A stretch of DNA of 64,000 nt. Source: Bryobacter aggregatus MPL3. GTDB taxonomy: Bacteria > Acidobacteriota > Terriglobia > Bryobacterales > Bryobacteraceae. This document shows, in pieces, positions 36,604-46,195 of the stretch. How positions within the stretch are numbered: position 1 is the stretch's first letter; each line of letters starts with the position of its first letter. The translations under genes and the position numbers were made by a program. Under the pieces are notes generated by a model. That model saw only the letters and a program-made list of their open reading frames with translations. It ran no database searches and had not been told where the DNA came from. The stretch covers positions 1,178,001-1,242,000 of the forward strand of contig NZ_JNIF01000003.1 of assembly GCF_000702445.1 (NCBI RefSeq), given 5' to 3'.

Positions 36604-37677
36604 ATGACCGCTGAGCAGTTTGTCACAGGATTAGCCAAGCAGAAGCCCCCGGCTGTCTGCCTCTTTGTCGGCCCGGACGCCTATATGCGCAATCTGGCGA
36701 AGGAGGCGCTCCTCACCGTGGTCCTCCCCACGCCGGCAGACCGGGAGAGCGGCTGGAGCCGTTGGGATTTGACCGACGTGAGCGTCGCCCAAGTCCTCGA
36801 TGACGCCGCATCGATGTCGCTGTTTGCCAGCCGCCGCCTTGTCTGGGTGGCCGGCGCAGAAGCCGTCGTACCCAAGGGACGGGCAAAGCAGGACGACGAA
36901 AGCCACGGCGCCAAAGAGCTACAAGCTTATCTGAACAACCCGACGCCAGACACGACCATCGTCTTTGACTGCTCCCGCTACGATTTCGACGGCGACGACA
37001 AAACGAAGGTCGAGAATCTGCGCAAGTTCTTTGCTCCGGTCAAAGCGCAGGTGGAGTTTCCGCGGTTTACACCCGATTCAGCACGGCGGCTCGCACTCGA
37101 GCTGGCCGCGGAACGCAAGATCCGGCTGGGAGCCAGTGAAGTGGCGCTCCTCGTCGAAGCCACCGGCGCGGACGCCTCGCGCATTAGTCACGAGGTAGAA
37201 AAGCTGGCGCTTTACGCCAAGCCCGACGAAACAATCACGGCGGATACAATTACCGCACTCGTGCCGAATGCCCGCGCCGCCAATATCTTTGCGCTCGTAG
37301 GGTCTATTGGCCGCGGGGATCGGGCGAAGAGTCTCGATATTCTCGATACATTGATTCGCGAAGGGGAATATCTGCCAGTTTCGCTGGCCTTCCTCTCGAC
37401 ACAGTTCCGCCTGGCCTTGGCGGCGCATGAGTCGCGCGTCAAAGGCGCCGTCGCGATCCAAGGTCACTTTTCTAAACTCGGAACGCCCATGTGGAGAGCT
37501 CGGGCCGAGCAAGTAGAAGAGACCATGAGCGCATTCGGGCCAAGCAGGCTCAAAAAGGCAATACGCCTGGTCTACGCGGCAGACCAAGCGTTACGGGACA
37601 CACGTCCTGATGACAAGACGGTGATGGAAGATTTTGTCTGGAAGGTGACTGCGAAAGAAGCTTTAAAGGAAGGCTAA
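36604..37677 (+). CDS. holA: DNA polymerase III subunit delta
   Basis: 357 residues. FLVGPDAYMRNLAKEALL-like opening (VGPDAYMRNLAKEALLTVVL), an AAA+ fold without Walker motifs, and a middle segment VALLVEATGADASRISHEVE that matches the delta subunit. The C-terminal part (DTLIREGEYLPVSLAFLSTQ) is the collar domain. It opens the beta clamp during loading at the replication fork. The frame extends to 36550 inside lptE; ATG 36604 is preferred as the family start and directly follows the lptE stop. Confidence 0.9.
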   Translation: MTAEQFVTGLAKQKPPAVCLFVGPDAYMRNLAKEALLTVVLPTPADRESGWSRWDLTDVSVAQVLDDAASMSLFASRRLVWVAGAEAVVPKGRAKQDDESHGAKELQAYLNNPTPDTTIVFDCSRYDFDGDDKTKVENLRKFFAPVKAQVEFPRFTPDSARRLALELAAERKIRLGASEVALLVEATGADASRISHEVEKLALYAKPDETITADTITALVPNARAANIFALVGSIGRGDRAKSLDILDTLIREGEYLPVSLAFLSTQFRLALAAHESRVKGAVAIQGHFSKLGTPMWRARAEQVEETMSAFGPSRLKKAIRLVYAADQALRDTRPDDKTVMEDFVWKVTAKEALKEG

Positions 37678-37701
37678 CGCGGACAACAAAAAGCCACCAG
37701 C

Positions 37702-37968
37702 CTAAGCTGCAATGGCCTTCAGACGACGGCTCAACCGGCTCTTGTAACGAGCAGCAGAATTCTTCTTGATCACGCCCCATTTGGCGCCACGATCCACGAT
37801 CGAAAACACTGCGGTGAGCTGCTTGGTTGCTTCGCCGACATTCTTTTCGGCCAAAAACTTACGCATAACCTTGATCGCGCCCTTGATGCGGCTGCGACGT
37901 GCGCGGTTTGCTGCGGTGCGACGTTCGGTAATGCGGACGCGCTTGAGTGAGGTAACTGTATTCGCCAT
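37702..37968 (-). CDS. rpsT: 30S ribosomal protein S20
   Basis: 88 residues, full length. MANTVTSLKRVRITERRTAA, a strongly basic helical protein ending SRLSRRLKAIAA, with GVIKKNSAARYKSRL near the C-terminus. S20 binds the 5' domain and the 3' minor domain helix 44 of 16S rRNA. holA-rpsT convergent neighbours are common. It ends 24 bases past the holA stop. Confidence 0.95.
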   Translation of the reverse strand: MANTVTSLKRVRITERRTAANRARRSRIKGAIKVMRKFLAEKNVGEATKQLTAVFSIVDRGAKWGVIKKNSAARYKSRLSRRLKAIAA

Positions 37969-38023
37969 GTACTAAACCATCATCCAATTTAGCACAGCAT
38001 CGGCGATCTCGCTATCATGGGAT

Positions 38024-38809
38024 TTGAACGACAAAACTGACTCCCTGGTGATTGCCGGCCGTCAATTCCGGTCCCGGCTGCTGATTGGTACCGGCAAGTA
38101 CCGCAGCTTTGAAGAAATGCGGCAGTGCCACGATGCCTCAGGCGCCGATGTGGTGACCGTCGCCGTCCGCCGCGTCAACCTGACGGACAAAAGCACAGAG
38201 AGCCTGCTCGACTACATTGATCGTGATCGCTACACGCTGCTGCCCAATACGGCCGCCTGCTATACCGCCGAGGAAGCGATCCGCACGGCCCGTCTGGGCC
38301 GCGAGGTAGGACTGTCGGAATGGGTGAAGCTCGAAGTGATTGGCGACCAGCAAACGCTGTACCCGGACGTCATCGGGCTGATCGAGGCAACGCGGGTTCT
38401 GGTCAAAGAGGGATTCATCGTGCTTCCTTATACGAATGACGATCTCATCGTCGCTCGGAAGCTGATCGATGCCGGGGCTGCCGCGGTGATGCCGATGGGT
38501 GCGCCAATCGGGTCGGGCTTGGGAATCCAGAACATCGCGAATCTGCGCATTCTGCGCGAGATGATCACCGAGGTGCCGCTCATTGTCGACGCCGGTGTGG
38601 GAACGGCGAGCGATGCCGCCATCGCGATGGAGCTGGGCTATGACGGGGTGCTCTTGAATACCGCTGTCGCTGAAGCTGGGGATGCGAAGAAGATGGCCGA
38701 GGCGATGAATTATGCAGTGAAGGCGGGTAGGCTCGCTTATCTGGCAGGTCGCATGCCGAAGCGGCTTTATGCGTCGGCGAGTAGTCCGCTGAGCGGCGTG
38801 GTGCGCTAG
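38024..38809 (+). CDS. thiG: Thiazole synthase ThiG
   Basis: 261 residues. [14 protein letters not shown] near the start, the Schiff-base Lys segment WVKLEVIGD near 102, [16 protein letters not shown] near 150 and [20 protein letters not shown] near 185 are typical. It forms the thiazole phosphate of thiamine from deoxyxylulose phosphate, dehydroglycine and ThiS thiocarboxylate. It is alone: no thiS, thiH/thiO or TPP riboswitch is seen in the 55 bases upstream. The start is TTG at 38024 with only a weak GGGA before it; GTG at 38047 is an alternative. Confidence 0.88.
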   Translation: MNDKTDSLVIAGRQFRSRLLIGTGKYRSFEEMRQCHDASGADVVTVAVRRVNLTDKSTESLLDYIDRDRYTLLPNTAACYTAEEAIRTARLGREVGLSEWVKLEVIGDQQTLYPDVIGLIEATRVLVKEGFIVLPYTNDDLIVARKLIDAGAAAVMPMGAPIGSGLGIQNIANLRILREMITEVPLIVDAGVGTASDAAIAMELGYDGVLLNTAVAEAGDAKKMAEAMNYAVKAGRLAYLAGRMPKRLYASASSPLSGVVR

Positions 38810-39303
38810 CCGGACTGCGCGTGCGCGGACCGCTGCGGCGTCAAGATCCCCGAGGCAATCGCCCCTTTCAGCGATTTCGTCGAGAATCTCCCAGAAGACC
38901 GTTCTAGGAAGGTCTGTCTGGTTCCCAAGGACCCTTCTGCTCCTTCGCCCTCGCGCCCCTCAATAGGCTCCAGCACAATATCGGGTGCATCGAAAAATCC
39001 GGGGATCGACTCCCAATGTCCTTGTTTGCCTTTAGGAGTAACTTGCAATGCGGCGTAGTATATTTTCGGCCTCAGCAAGACCCCGTCTTGAAAGATTTTT
39101 CTCTCGATCCCCGGGATGGAATTCGCTTCCCCACGAGCATACGCACAGTCAGGGAGCAAAAGATTCACCAGGCTGGCGGCGACATAGAAATAGGCAATCA
39201 AGTCTTCGGTGCACAAATCCTCACGCAACCAGAAGCTGCTATTCCAAACCGTCTGCAAGCAACTACGGTATGCATGCACATGATTCGTGATATTGATGCT
39301 CAT
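38806..39303 (-). CDS. Orphan protein related to the RHS-2 immunity candidate
   Basis: 165 residues, no known family. It shares with the gene at 58305 the blocks [19 protein letters not shown] (there AYRNCLYIVWNSQIWSRKE) and [12 protein letters not shown] (there QMFVDGVYLHPK). It is likely a displaced copy of an RHS-associated immunity gene. The last 50 residues (from [10 protein letters not shown]) differ and may be read-through sequence. Here it has no toxin gene beside it and converges on thiG with a 4-base overlap. It marks the left edge of the accessory island. Confidence 0.6.
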   Translation of the reverse strand: MSINITNHVHAYRSCLQTVWNSSFWLREDLCTEDLIAYFYVAASLVNLLLPDCAYARGEANSIPGIERKIFQDGVLLRPKIYYAALQVTPKGKQGHWESIPGFFDAPDIVLEPIEGREGEGAEGSLGTRQTFLERSSGRFSTKSLKGAIASGILTPQRSAHAQSG

Positions 39304-39325
39304 ACGTTAAAATCTGCCTTTGAAT

Positions 39326-39604
39326 TCATTGGCGGCCCCAGTCTTTGCTAACGGATCGTGTATATCCCTCACCCCAGGCCATCACGAGAAAGGGATAGGG
39401 AGACCCAAAGAGACGATTGTAGGTCTGAGTGTAGTCTTCTCGATGATCAACCGAGTGCGCCATTTCGTTCTCATGGCCAGTCAGCACCAGTTCGGGATTA
39501 ACCCCACGAATTATGCGCTGGATATCGCTCGTCCAGCAGTTGGGCAGCAAGACATTGGCCTTGTGCTGCGCACCGATGTGACTGATCCTGTCAAAGTCGC
39601 TCAT
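39326..39604 (-). pseudogene. C-terminal fragment of an MBL-fold metallohydrolase
   Basis: About 92 residues. NPELVLTGHENEMAHSVDHR followed by YPFLVMAWGEGY resembles the end of acidobacterial metallo-beta-lactamase-fold hydrolases that carry GHENE...DHRE. The metal-binding HxHxDH half is missing, and a stop interrupts the frame about 45 bases upstream. It is most likely a remnant left by rearrangement at the island edge. Confidence 0.45.
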
Positions 39605-39853
39605 GTTTTCGAGCCAAATGGCAAATGGGTCAAATGCGATAAACTCCGCGTAGAAGTTTGGAACTCAACTGATACAACGCAACTTTTCGCTGATAATGTG
39701 GATACACCAAATGGGGCGGACAACCTAAACTCTACGACCTCTGGGACTTCTGGTTATTTTTCGCTCTGGATGGTCCGTACCGATCCTGTTGGGGTAATGA
39801 CCGGTACGGGGGTTCAGCTAGATGTCGCCCAAGTGAAGAAGGTAACTCCCTAG
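39605..39853 (+). pseudogene. Possible C-terminal coding fragment, not recognised
   Basis: About 82 residues of open frame, opposite in sense to the MBL fragment and beginning where that fragment ends. The sequence ADNVDTPNGADNLNSTTSG then GYFSLWMVRTDPVGV reads like the end of a secreted or surface domain, with a clean stop. The frame extends back to 39320, but that part is antisense to the MBL fragment. No start codon can be assigned. Confidence 0.25.
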
Positions 39854-39974
39854 TCAGCGCATCACTCGACTATCCGTTAGAATCGTTGGGATAAGGTTAC
39901 TAACCTTAGAACACTGACTTTCGATTTGAGTCAGGACTTGCCGGAACGTTTTATCTCAACTTCGGGTAAACATT

Positions 39975-42161
39975 ATGAAGTCTTCTTCCACAGAGCGGCT
40001 CGGAGGCTCCGATCCGATCGGGCGCAGCGTCCTTCCCTTCGTTATTACAACTCTTGTTTTCGCGGGCGCCATCCTCAAGGCGCAGCCGATCCCCGCGAGC
40101 ATGGTTAGTGTCCCGAGGCCGTACTCGGATCCTCTTCTATTCGATGCCGCTGGAAACAGCTACTACCTGAGGGGGCCGGCAACGCCGGGGGCGGCGCAAA
40201 CTCAACCCGGTGGAGGTACGTGTACCGGCTCTACGAACAAGGGCATTCCAATCTCGTTACCTTGTCCGGACGTGGAGGTGAGTAAGGTTGATCCGAAGGG
40301 GAATCAGGTATGGGGCACGTTGCTCGGTGGGCCGAAGCTCGACAGGGCGTGGGCTCTCTTCGTCGACGCTGATGGCAATGTCTTTGTGACGGGTAAAACA
40401 GAGGGTCAATTTCCCACGACGCCGGGAGCGGCAATTGCGTCGAGCAATAGCGCTACGACCTTTGCCGCGAAGATTCGCGCGGATGGCGCCAAATTTCTAT
40501 ACGTAACTTACCTCCCAGACCTTATGGCAAATGCTTCCGCCATGAGCGTCGACACGGCAGGCAACGCATACGTCGCGGGCACGACATCCGACGGCCACGG
40601 CGCGGTGGTGAAGCTCAACGGGGACGGCTCAACGGTTCTTTACAGCGTCACGCTTGGCGGAAGCGGCGCAGACGCGCCAACCAGCATCGCCGCGGATGCC
40701 GGAGGCAATCTGGTGGTCGTCGGGCAGACAACGTCATCTGATTTTCCAGTGACCACAGGCGCTTTTCAAAAGCGTTTGGGCGGACCACAGGATTGCTTTG
40801 TTGTCAGGCTGGACGCCCGCGGCAATATCCTCGGCAGCACGTACTTTGGTGGCAGCGGGTTTGACCGCCCATCTTCCGTGGCCATCGGCAAAACCGGCAA
40901 CGTTGTTCTCGCGGGCTCCACCGATTCACCTGATCTCCCCACAACGCCAGGAGTGATGCAGGCAAGCGCCGTCCTACCGGCCTGGAATAGCACTGGATTG
41001 TCCGGTTTCGTGGCGCAGTTTGCGCCAGACGGAATTTCTTTGCAGTGGGCCACTTACGTGATGAGTTCCGATTTTCAAGTTCCAGGAGGAAACTTAGGTG
41101 TTGGCGTAAGCGCCCTTGCGCTGAGTCCGTCTGGCGACATCGTAGTGGCCGGGCGCTCCGGACCGGGATTTCCGGTGACCTCGTCCGCTCCCGGTGTTTG
41201 CTTTCAAGGCGCCGCAAATCGGACAAACGACTTCCTGGCTCGTTTGAACTCGAGTGGAGTGTTGATGGATGCCAGCTATCTGGGGAATAGCGATACTGTC
41301 GACGGGTTAGCGGCGATGTCCGACGGGACCGTTCTGGTGGCGTGGCGTAACTTCACGTCCGGCGATGCAGCACATGACAGCTTCCTATCGACGATTCGAT
41401 TTGGCGGCGGAGGATGGACTGCGCCTGGCTGCGTTTCCGACAGCGTATTGAATGCCGCTACGCAGATCGGTACGGGCGGCATCTCACCGGGGGAACTGAT
41501 TACGCTCACTGGTTTGGGAATCGGCCCTGAAGCCGGCGTCGCGTACCAGCCCGACGCTAGGGGCAACATTCCCACGGAACTGGCAGGTGTTCAGGTGCTC
41601 TTCGACGGTGTAGCAGCGCCTGTACTCTACGCACAGTCGCGCCAAATCAATTCCATTGCACCGGCTGGGTTGACGGCCAACGCGACGACACAGGTTACGG
41701 TGATCTACAACAATCAGCGCTTCGGCCCAATCGTTGCAAAAACGACATTCGCAAGCCCGGGGATCTTCAGGTTGCAAATCGGCCGGTCGGCTCAGGCCGT
41801 GGCGATCAATCAAGACGGGACGCTCAATGGATTGACGAACCCCGCGCCGCTGGGCTCCATCGTAACGATCTGGGGAACTGGCTTTGGACAAACCAATCCC
41901 TCGTGCCAGAGCGGTAGCCTCAACGTTCCGCAGGCCGCGCCGCTGCTCCCCAGCCTCAGCGTACACATCCCAAATTCTGAGGTGCAGTATGCAGGCAGCG
42001 CACCCACGCTCATTTGCGGAGTGACGCAAATCAATTTTCAACTGCCCAAAGACAACGTTGCTCCGGGAATCTGGTCCTTCTCTCCGGATGTTCTTTTTCA
42101 AGACGGAGCTGGCTTGTCCGCGCTTAGTTCGCCGATCGACGTCACAGTCGCGGTGAAGTAA
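39975..42161 (+). CDS. Exported SBBP-repeat protein with TIGR03437 C-terminal domain
   Basis: 728 residues. Signal-like segment LPFVITTLVFAGAILKAQPI after a 20-residue polar start. SBBP-type propeller repeats follow, such as ALFVDADGNVFVTGKTEGQF and SVAIGKTGNVVLAGSTDSPD. The end (about 490-728) is the Solibacter-type domain: GGISPGELITLTGLGIGPEA, INSIAPAG, GSIVTIWGTGFGQTNP, and CGVTQINFQLP. It is probably an extracellular beta-propeller of unknown ligand. It resembles the broken protein at 24.5-27.7 kb but is not a close copy. It sits alone between island remnants. Confidence 0.86.
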   Translation: MKSSSTERLGGSDPIGRSVLPFVITTLVFAGAILKAQPIPASMVSVPRPYSDPLLFDAAGNSYYLRGPATPGAAQTQPGGGTCTGSTNKGIPISLPCPDVEVSKVDPKGNQVWGTLLGGPKLDRAWALFVDADGNVFVTGKTEGQFPTTPGAAIASSNSATTFAAKIRADGAKFLYVTYLPDLMANASAMSVDTAGNAYVAGTTSDGHGAVVKLNGDGSTVLYSVTLGGSGADAPTSIAADAGGNLVVVGQTTSSDFPVTTGAFQKRLGGPQDCFVVRLDARGNILGSTYFGGSGFDRPSSVAIGKTGNVVLAGSTDSPDLPTTPGVMQASAVLPAWNSTGLSGFVAQFAPDGISLQWATYVMSSDFQVPGGNLGVGVSALALSPSGDIVVAGRSGPGFPVTSSAPGVCFQGAANRTNDFLARLNSSGVLMDASYLGNSDTVDGLAAMSDGTVLVAWRNFTSGDAAHDSFLSTIRFGGGGWTAPGCVSDSVLNAATQIGTGGISPGELITLTGLGIGPEAGVAYQPDARGNIPTELAGVQVLFDGVAAPVLYAQSRQINSIAPAGLTANATTQVTVIYNNQRFGPIVAKTTFASPGIFRLQIGRSAQAVAINQDGTLNGLTNPAPLGSIVTIWGTGFGQTNPSCQSGSLNVPQAAPLLPSLSVHIPNSEVQYAGSAPTLICGVTQINFQLPKDNVAPGIWSFSPDVLFQDGAGLSALSSPIDVTVAVK

Positions 42162-42199
42162 TGCGTTGACAAGACGCGGCCTGGTTGCAATCGGCGCGC

Positions 42200-42423
42200 T
42201 TATTTCTTGTGCAGGCCTATGTCTTTGGCGAGTTGCATGAGTTCGTCGAGGCTGAGGCCGGTGAGCGGGTTCGGTTCTTCTTGTGCCGGGTTTGTTCAGT
42301 CAACATCACTCCATCCAACACACGATCGCTCAACTCCTTCTCAAACTCCATCTCCATCCGATCAATCGTTGCAGGAGACGAATCCGGCTCCAAATTGTTA
42401 ACTGCAATTCCAAACTTAAGCAT
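42200..42423 (-). pseudogene. Small hypothetical gene, apparently frameshifted
   Basis: Starts with ATG at 42423, overlapping the end of the phospholipase C gene: MLKFGIAVNNLEPDSSPATI, then an acidic helix EMEFEKELSDRVLDGVM. Near 42300 the sensible frame changes: the other frame gives NPAQEEPNPLTGLSLDELMQ and ends in KDIGLHKK with a stop at 42200. A one-base change would join them into about 73 residues. Function unknown. Confidence 0.35.
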
Positions 42424-44914
42424 TCACCCGCCCCATCTGCGGATCGCTCATGCTCGGCTTCCCGTTCTCCACCCGGCCTGCGAAGTGGCGTCGATAACGA
42501 GCCGCGCCCGCAACCGTCACACTCAAGTCATACCAGCGTTGGCTCTTCTCAAGATGGAGCAGGAGCGTGCGCGCCGCACCTGCTGCCAGCCGCAATTGCT
42601 GCTCCTTTGCACCATAAGCTAAGTCCCGCACCACAATGCTTTGGGCAGACGTTCCACGATTGTTGAGCACAAGTTCGACGTTCCCACTGAGTTGCTTCCC
42701 CTTGCCGCGGGCGTAGCGGACTTCGATCTCCAACTGCGGATCCCGTAAGTCCCCAGTGAAACTCCGTAGGAATCCGTTCGGACCACAGATGCGCAAGTCA
42801 TAGCCGCCATCAGCAAAGCCAGCCAGATCCCAAACATCGGCCACCGTTTCTCCTGCCGCCACCGCATAGGCGCGCGATCGCAGCGTTGCATCGCCACGAT
42901 AGGACTTCGGCGTATAGACATGGAAGCCCGAACCGGAAGCCGCCACACCAAAGGCATCCTTCTTCGCTTCCATCCGAATCGCGAAACCCTTGCCATCGCT
43001 CGTCAAGGCGCCGCTCGCGTACAGCTCATACGGCAACGCCGTCGCGGGTCGCACTCCGGGCTCCTGGCGCGGCATCCACTCGGCGCTGAAGCGATCTTTC
43101 TCAAACTGCGCGAGATCCTCCGCACCTAAGCGACGGAAGCCCGCCGGCATCTTCTTAAACTGCGCTCGATGAATCTTGGCGAATACCTCTTCGCGCGGGG
43201 GAGAAGGCAAGGGCTGCTGCGCTTCACCATGCGAAGGCCGAAACACCGAACTCAAATCTCCGCAAACCGCGCGCCGCCACGGACTGATATTCTTCTCGCG
43301 AATCTCGCGCTTGGTGCGGTGGCTCAAAATCTTCTCAAGCAACTGCAGCACCGAAGTGTGATCGAAGACCTGCGAATTCACATAACCACCCCGGCTCCAC
43401 GGCGAAGCCACCACAAACGGCACGCGGAAGCCCATTCCGATCGGCCCCGGCTGGGTCGTCGTTCCTGGCTGGGCGTATTCGACACTTCCTTCCGCACCAG
43501 GCGAGGTCTTACCCGTTTCGGGACGCTTCGGGTCTGGCGCAACAAAGGGCGCAACATGGTCGAAGTAGCCGTCATTCTCGTCGTAGGTGAGGATGAAGAT
43601 CGTCTTCTTCCAGACCTCCGGATTCTCGGTGAGGATCTTCATCACCTCAGCCAGATACCACGCGCCATACCAAGGCGCTCCCGCATGGTCTGAGAAGTTT
43701 TCGGGCGATACAATCCAGGACACTGCGGGCAGTTGGCCCTGCTTCACATCCTGGCGAAACTGATGCAGCACGTCCCCCTTGGGGATCTTCATCTCCCGCT
43801 GCTCGTTACCATCCTGATAGCGATAGGTAGCAACTTCGCGATAGTGCGGGTCTGCTGCATTTGTACTGAAGGCCTTGGCATGAAGCGCTCGCGAACGAGC
43901 GGAGAGTTGCTTCGCAGCCTCGGGACTGAACTTCTCATGCTGGGCGAGAAACCACTTCTTTTGCCGTAGCAACTTTCGCACTCGGGCCGCCTCGGATGAA
44001 TTCGGAGCGAGAGTGGCCAGCTCTTTCTCCATTGCTGCGATCTCACCAGGAAGAGCCGGTGCAATCTGATCCAGATAGGCGCGATGAGTGGCGTGGTAGC
44101 CAACGTTGTACTGCTCAAACCACTCGATCGGGTTGTCTGTAAAGTTCGCAACCCAATCGGCATCTTCGCTGCTCAGCCCACTCGCAATGCTGAGCTCATT
44201 CTGGTAAATCTTCCAAGAGATCCCGGCGTCTTCCAAGCGTTCCGGGAAGGTCGTCCACTTCGCCTCGACGCCGTAGTCCACATCGGAGTTGAAAACATTC
44301 GCCTTGCAGCGATCATTCTGTTCTTCGCGCACGGTCCCGGTCCAGAGATAGAGCCGGTTTGGCGTGGTGCCGGTGAGTGAAGAGCAGAAGTATTGGTCGC
44401 AGATCGTGAAGGCATCGGCGAGGGCGTAGTAGAAGGGAAGGTCTTCACGTTGGTAGTAGCCAAGCGTGAGCGGCATCCCAGCACACTCTTTGCGGCCCGA
44501 TTTCTTATGTTCGAGCCAGCCGTCCTGGTTCCCATGATTGCGAGCGCCGCTCTGGTCGGGCCAGCCGTGCGGCAAGGACCCAAGCCAGGTGATCTTGGTC
44601 TCGCGAATGTCCAGACGAAACGGCGCATACGTCTCGCCAGCCGCATTGCTCTGCAGCCACACCGGTTTCTGATCGGGCAACGTCACGCCGCGCGGATCAT
44701 TGAAACCACGCACGCCCCGCAGATGGCCATAGGAGTGATCGAAGGAGCGATTCTCCTGCATCAGAATGACGACGTGCTCGGCGTCCAGATAGCTGCTGCC
44801 CTGGTCCGCCTCAATGGCGGAAGCGGCTTGGAGGGTCGCCATCAAGCTGTCAGTCAACACGGCGCCACCGGCAAAGAGTGCGGCGCGCTGGAGGAAGTCT
44901 CGTCTTGTGCTCAT
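42416..44914 (-). CDS. Phosphocholine-specific phospholipase C, Tat-exported
   Basis: 832 residues. The N-terminus MSTRRDFLQRAALFAGGAVL is a twin-arginine signal. The phosphoesterase domain (about 40-480) has HVVILMQENRSFDHSYG near the start and LTYDENDGYFDHVAP, matching bacterial acid-phosphatase-like PLCs. Two C-terminal DUF756-type domains follow (ASGSGFHVYTPKS, YDLSVTVAGAARYRRHF). It hydrolyses phosphatidylcholine or sphingomyelin outside the cytoplasm, releasing phosphocholine for phosphate or carbon scavenging. Its first 70 codons and upstream DNA are duplicated at 50953-51240. Confidence 0.93.
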   Translation of the reverse strand: MSTRRDFLQRAALFAGGAVLTDSLMATLQAASAIEADQGSSYLDAEHVVILMQENRSFDHSYGHLRGVRGFNDPRGVTLPDQKPVWLQSNAAGETYAPFRLDIRETKITWLGSLPHGWPDQSGARNHGNQDGWLEHKKSGRKECAGMPLTLGYYQREDLPFYYALADAFTICDQYFCSSLTGTTPNRLYLWTGTVREEQNDRCKANVFNSDVDYGVEAKWTTFPERLEDAGISWKIYQNELSIASGLSSEDADWVANFTDNPIEWFEQYNVGYHATHRAYLDQIAPALPGEIAAMEKELATLAPNSSEAARVRKLLRQKKWFLAQHEKFSPEAAKQLSARSRALHAKAFSTNAADPHYREVATYRYQDGNEQREMKIPKGDVLHQFRQDVKQGQLPAVSWIVSPENFSDHAGAPWYGAWYLAEVMKILTENPEVWKKTIFILTYDENDGYFDHVAPFVAPDPKRPETGKTSPGAEGSVEYAQPGTTTQPGPIGMGFRVPFVVASPWSRGGYVNSQVFDHTSVLQLLEKILSHRTKREIREKNISPWRRAVCGDLSSVFRPSHGEAQQPLPSPPREEVFAKIHRAQFKKMPAGFRRLGAEDLAQFEKDRFSAEWMPRQEPGVRPATALPYELYASGALTSDGKGFAIRMEAKKDAFGVAASGSGFHVYTPKSYRGDATLRSRAYAVAAGETVADVWDLAGFADGGYDLRICGPNGFLRSFTGDLRDPQLEIEVRYARGKGKQLSGNVELVLNNRGTSAQSIVVRDLAYGAKEQQLRLAAGAARTLLLHLEKSQRWYDLSVTVAGAARYRRHFAGRVENGKPSMSDPQMGRVNA

Positions 44915-45050
44915 GTCAGGATCGTACTGTTCGATTATGCAGCGGACAGGTCACGAGAAGATGAACGCCTCCAAATTTTCTCCAGGCGTTCGTTGACGTT
45001 CTCGATCTTCCAAATCAGCGAGGGGCCTGATGGCTCAGCCGGCAACTTCT
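44706..45050. repeat. Duplicated block, copy 1: phospholipase C 5' end and upstream DNA
   Basis: This block matches 50953-51240 plus 52512-52590, with an IS481 splitting the second copy. The shared DNA runs from CCACGCACGCCCCGCAG in the PLC gene through its start and about 130 bases beyond. The upstream part encodes on the minus strand SLIWKIENV, shared with the other copy, probably the end of a lost gene. The two copies have scattered substitutions, so the duplication is not recent. Confidence 0.75.
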
Positions 45051-45149
45051 TCATCAGAAGAGGTACTTCCAGGAGCTGCTTGACGCTAACGCTGAGCCAA
45101 TGGAATCAACCAAGCCACTGTTCCAGGCCAGCCGCCAAGGGATCGAGCA

Positions 45150-45604
45150 ACTCAGCCTCACCGCGCGCGCGGCTGCTCTCTCTCAAGCGCGAGCCCTTGC
45201 TGGAAGACCGCGTCGACAGGCTTTCCACGATCCCCGGCGCCGGTCTCGTCACCTCGCTGACCTGGGCTCTTGAGGCAGGTGACATCAGCCGCTCCCCGAA
45301 TATCAAGCATCTGATTAGTTACTGCGGACTTTGCAGTGGGCAAGACAGCTCTGCCGGAGTGCAGAAGCGCAGCCCCATCTCCAAGCAGCGCAACAAGCAT
45401 CTGCAAACGGTGCTGGTGGAAGCCGCAAACCTGGCGCCACGATGGAACCCGGACCTCGCCCGGATCTACGACCAGGAAAAACAAAGAGGCAATCACAACC
45501 GCGCCACCCTGGCTGTGGCGCGGAAGTTAGTCTCGTACTTACTCGCGGTGGACCGTTGGGGTTCCGCCGTTGAGATCCGCTCCGAGGAGGCCCGGGCTGC
45601 CTAA
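45150..45604 (+). pseudogene. IS110-family transposase, C-terminal fragment
   Basis: About 150 residues with the Transposase_20 region: RVDRLSTIPGAGLVTSLTWA, LISYCGLCSGQDSSAGVQ, RNKHLQTVLVEAANLAPRWN, RATLAVARKLVSYLLAVDRW. The N-terminal DEDD catalytic half is absent, and the preceding frame runs antisense through the phospholipase C gene. It is a non-functional remnant lying just beyond the PLC upstream block. Confidence 0.8.
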
Positions 45605-46191
45605 GTTCCTCTTCTTGTGATCACATCGCGATTGCACGCAACGCGCGACCTGCCAGGCCCTACCGGAAATGGGACTGGGCGGACGGGAGTGATCCCGCGA
45701 GGCTCTCTCAGGCTGTTTCGAGGCTGGCAGGTAAACCCAAACTCAATCTTCTGTGACGGTCTGTACCACGCCGGTATCGACCCAAGACAGCAAATGGAGT
45801 CTGGTTCTGCGCACCGCAGGAACCCAGCCGTGAGGCTCAATCGCCGATGCGCGCCACTCTGCACCGATCTCACCAAGGCGACTCTTCGAGCACGCCAAAG
45901 GGCAACTCCGTCTGCCCTCTTGACTTTTCTTATCATGGATGTCCCCGTTCCAAACCTCACTCGCTCTAAACCGGCTGGGAGTTGTTATATGATCCGGCGT
46001 GCGGATACAGGGGAAGGTCAATTCCTTCAGATAGTCACAAAGACAAGTAAAAGGGAAAGATGGGTTGCTCAGACGGATACGATCCACTGTCCAACAGTAG
46101 AGTTGTCATTCATCGTGCGCGGGCACATGGCTATTGGCGAGAGAGCCCGGCGCACCCGAGTTGGACCATGCGGCCACTTCGATCGTCCAGA
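45605..46191. other. 587 bases without a recognisable gene
   Basis: Frames are open on both strands (plus 45617-46195, minus 45743-46087), but none shows family features, a signal, or a ribosome site. Probably remnant DNA between the IS110 fragment and the IS5 insertion. Confidence 0.4.
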
Positions 46192-46195
46192 CTAG

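Noticed and set aside
37969..38023. TPP riboswitch upstream of thiG
   Set aside because: Only 55 bases separate rpsT and thiG, too short for the aptamer, and no THI-box-like sequence is seen.
44393..45150. Extension of the IS110 frame upstream to 44393
   Set aside because: This part is antisense to the phospholipase C gene and unlike any IS110 N-terminus; only the final 150 residues match.
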